Origin: JAJFFW01 sp038531315
Lineage (GTDB): Bacteria; Pseudomonadota; Alphaproteobacteria; Caulobacterales; Parvularculaceae
Length of the DNA: 53,228 bases
Reading direction: 5' to 3'
NCBI GenBank assembly: GCA_038531315.1
Contig: JBCBBT010000020.1
Span: 1 to 53,228 of the forward strand
Numbering within the stretch: position 1 is the first letter of the stretch; each line of letters begins with the position of its first letter. The notes under the pieces are model-generated. The model worked only from the letters and a program-made list of their open reading frames with translations. It did no database searches and was not told the DNA's origin. The translations under genes were made by a program, and so were the position numbers. This document shows positions 52,422 to 53,228 of this stretch, in pieces.

Positions 52422-52679
52422 ATGATCTTTCAAAACCGCCGCATTCCCGGCGCCGCTCTTGTTCTTATCGCTCTTGTTTTTGTCGTGATGACCTTCAGCG
52501 CCTGTACGAATTACGGCGCCGACGATTTCGCCGCCGGCGTCGCGTGCGGCGCGCGCGAAAATCGATGTATCGCAGACTGCGACAAGCAATATGAAATCGC
52601 CCAGAACGCGCTGGACTTTACAAATTGCACCGACCGGTGCCGGGAAAATACCGGCAACGCCTGCACGCCGGGGGACTAG
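52422..52679 (+). CDS. small Cys-rich lipoprotein
   Basis: 85 residues: hydrophobic leader and lipobox-like TFSACTNYG near residue 28, then a mature part of about 57 residues with evenly placed Cys (CGARENRCIADCDKQ, NCTDRCRENTGNAC), suggesting disulphides in the periplasm. No family recognised. It is divergent from the needle-like gene around palindrome 3. A pilotin-like role for the otherwise pilotin-less secretin is possible but speculative. Confidence 0.65.
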   Translation: MIFQNRRIPGAALVLIALVFVVMTFSACTNYGADDFAAGVACGARENRCIADCDKQYEIAQNALDFTNCTDRCRENTGNACTPGD

Positions 52680-52784
52680 CGGCGCGACTTTTTGAGACGG
52701 CGGGAGACGGGCGCGCATTTCATGGCCAGCATCGTCTCACCCGGTGGGGCGTCGCCCGGCAACGCGTAAGCCAGGTAAGTCATT

Positions 52785-52838
52785 ATCAAGTCATCGTCAC
52801 AAACGCACGGAATCAAGTCATCGTCACAAACGCACGGA
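52785..52838. repeat. exact 27-base tandem direct repeat
   Basis: Bases 52785-52811 are repeated without change at 52812-52838 (core TCATCGTCACAAACGCACGG), ending 8 bases before the permease ATG; the second copy supplies the CGGAG ribosome site. Confidence 0.9.
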
Positions 52839-52846
52839 GCAGTCAG

Positions 52847-53228
52847 ATGACTGGCGGCAAGGCGCATACGGATCGATCTCAACAGCCGCCGACGGCGCTA
52901 TCGCGGGAAATCGGGCTTGGCGTCATGACGCTCTACGCCATCGGCGTTATGATCGGCGGCGGCATCTACGTGTTGATCGGCGAGGTCGCGGGCCTCGCCG
53001 GCTATTGGACCCCCGTGGCCTTCGCAATCGCCGGTCTTGCGGCGAGCCTGACGGCGGCGAGTTTTGCGGAACTTTCGGCGCGCCATCCCGAAGCCGGGGG
53101 CTCGGCGACTTATGTCCTGCACGGATTTAATTCGAACGCCTTGTCGCTGGTCGTTGGCCTCGCAGTCGCCCTGACGGGGCTCTTGTCCGCCAGTGCCGTG
53201 TTGCAGGGGGGCGTTGGCTATCTCGGGG
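52847..53228 (+). CDS. APC-family amino-acid permease, 3' partial
   Basis: The first about 127 codons of an amino acid-polyamine-organocation transporter, open to the window end. Characteristic start REIGLGVMTLYAIGVMIGGG followed by IYVLIGEVAGLAG, then the FAELSARHPEAGGSATYV segment that follows transmembrane helix 2 in the family. Start ATG 52847 with CGGAG upstream. Its substrate cannot be judged from this part. Probably unrelated to the T3SS. Confidence 0.9.
   Translation, partial: MTGGKAHTDRSQQPPTALSREIGLGVMTLYAIGVMIGGGIYVLIGEVAGLAGYWTPVAFAIAGLAASLTAASFAELSARHPEAGGSATYVLHGFNSNALSLVVGLAVALTGLLSASAVLQGGVGYLG

Overview
The window looks like a marine alphaproteobacterial chromosome segment (my inference). 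The signs are a moderately GC-rich sequence, a complete alginate catabolic operon, a FixL/FixJ-style two-component pair, RlpA and PBP5-type envelope genes, and dense operons joined by 4-base ATGA/GTGA overlaps. I cannot name the genus from sequence alone; an alga- or biofilm-associated lineage is plausible.

Region 1 (1-8323, + strand) is a polysaccharide-utilisation operon: PL6 alginate lyase (5' end outside the window, with in-frame stops in its conserved N-terminal part), PL17 exo-oligoalginate lyase, KdgF-type cupin, MFS uronate transporter, SDR-type DEHU reductase, KDPG aldolase and KDG kinase. Together they take alginate to pyruvate and glyceraldehyde-3-phosphate.

Region 2 (9083-19173, + strand) is an operon of five exported or membrane-anchored proteins that I cannot match to a described system: a large single-pass beta-propeller-like protein, a divergent subtilisin-like (S8) protease, a trypsin-like (S1) protease, a lipoprotein, and an alpha/beta-hydrolase lipoprotein. 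Downstream lie a secreted hypothetical protein, a decayed IS3-family transposase, and tRNA-Ser(UGA) with an imperfect duplication at its 3' side.

Region 3 (21290-28292, + strand) is housekeeping: RlpA, a D,D-carboxypeptidase, then tmk-holB-tatD-MBL hydrolase, and an acyl-CoA dehydrogenase.

Region 4 (28329-52141) is a non-flagellar type III secretion (T3SS) locus. One long minus-strand operon runs sctV-C-D-F-I-J-K-L-N-O-P-Q-R-S-T. sctU and an unusual FliO-like gene lie divergently. Next to the machine are a probable WHH-family nuclease toxin with an SMI1/KNR4-type immunity gene, a DUF1521 calcium-dependent self-cleaving effector (NopE type), a small secreted-like protein with an unknown helical partner, a soluble histidine kinase and FixJ/LuxR-type response regulator, and a 225-residue protein whose C-terminal domain resembles the SctF needle subunit. 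Three copies of a CCCCTAGGGG-centred palindrome sit only in front of the putative secreted-protein genes, which suggests a dedicated regulon, possibly run by the adjacent response regulator.

Region 5 (52422-end) holds a Cys-rich lipoprotein and the start of an amino-acid permease.

The most interesting part is Region 4: a T3SS in an alginate-degrading bacterium carrying what looks like a toxin-immunity pair, a needle-like filament paralogue, a FliO-like accessory protein and a distinctive palindromic operator.
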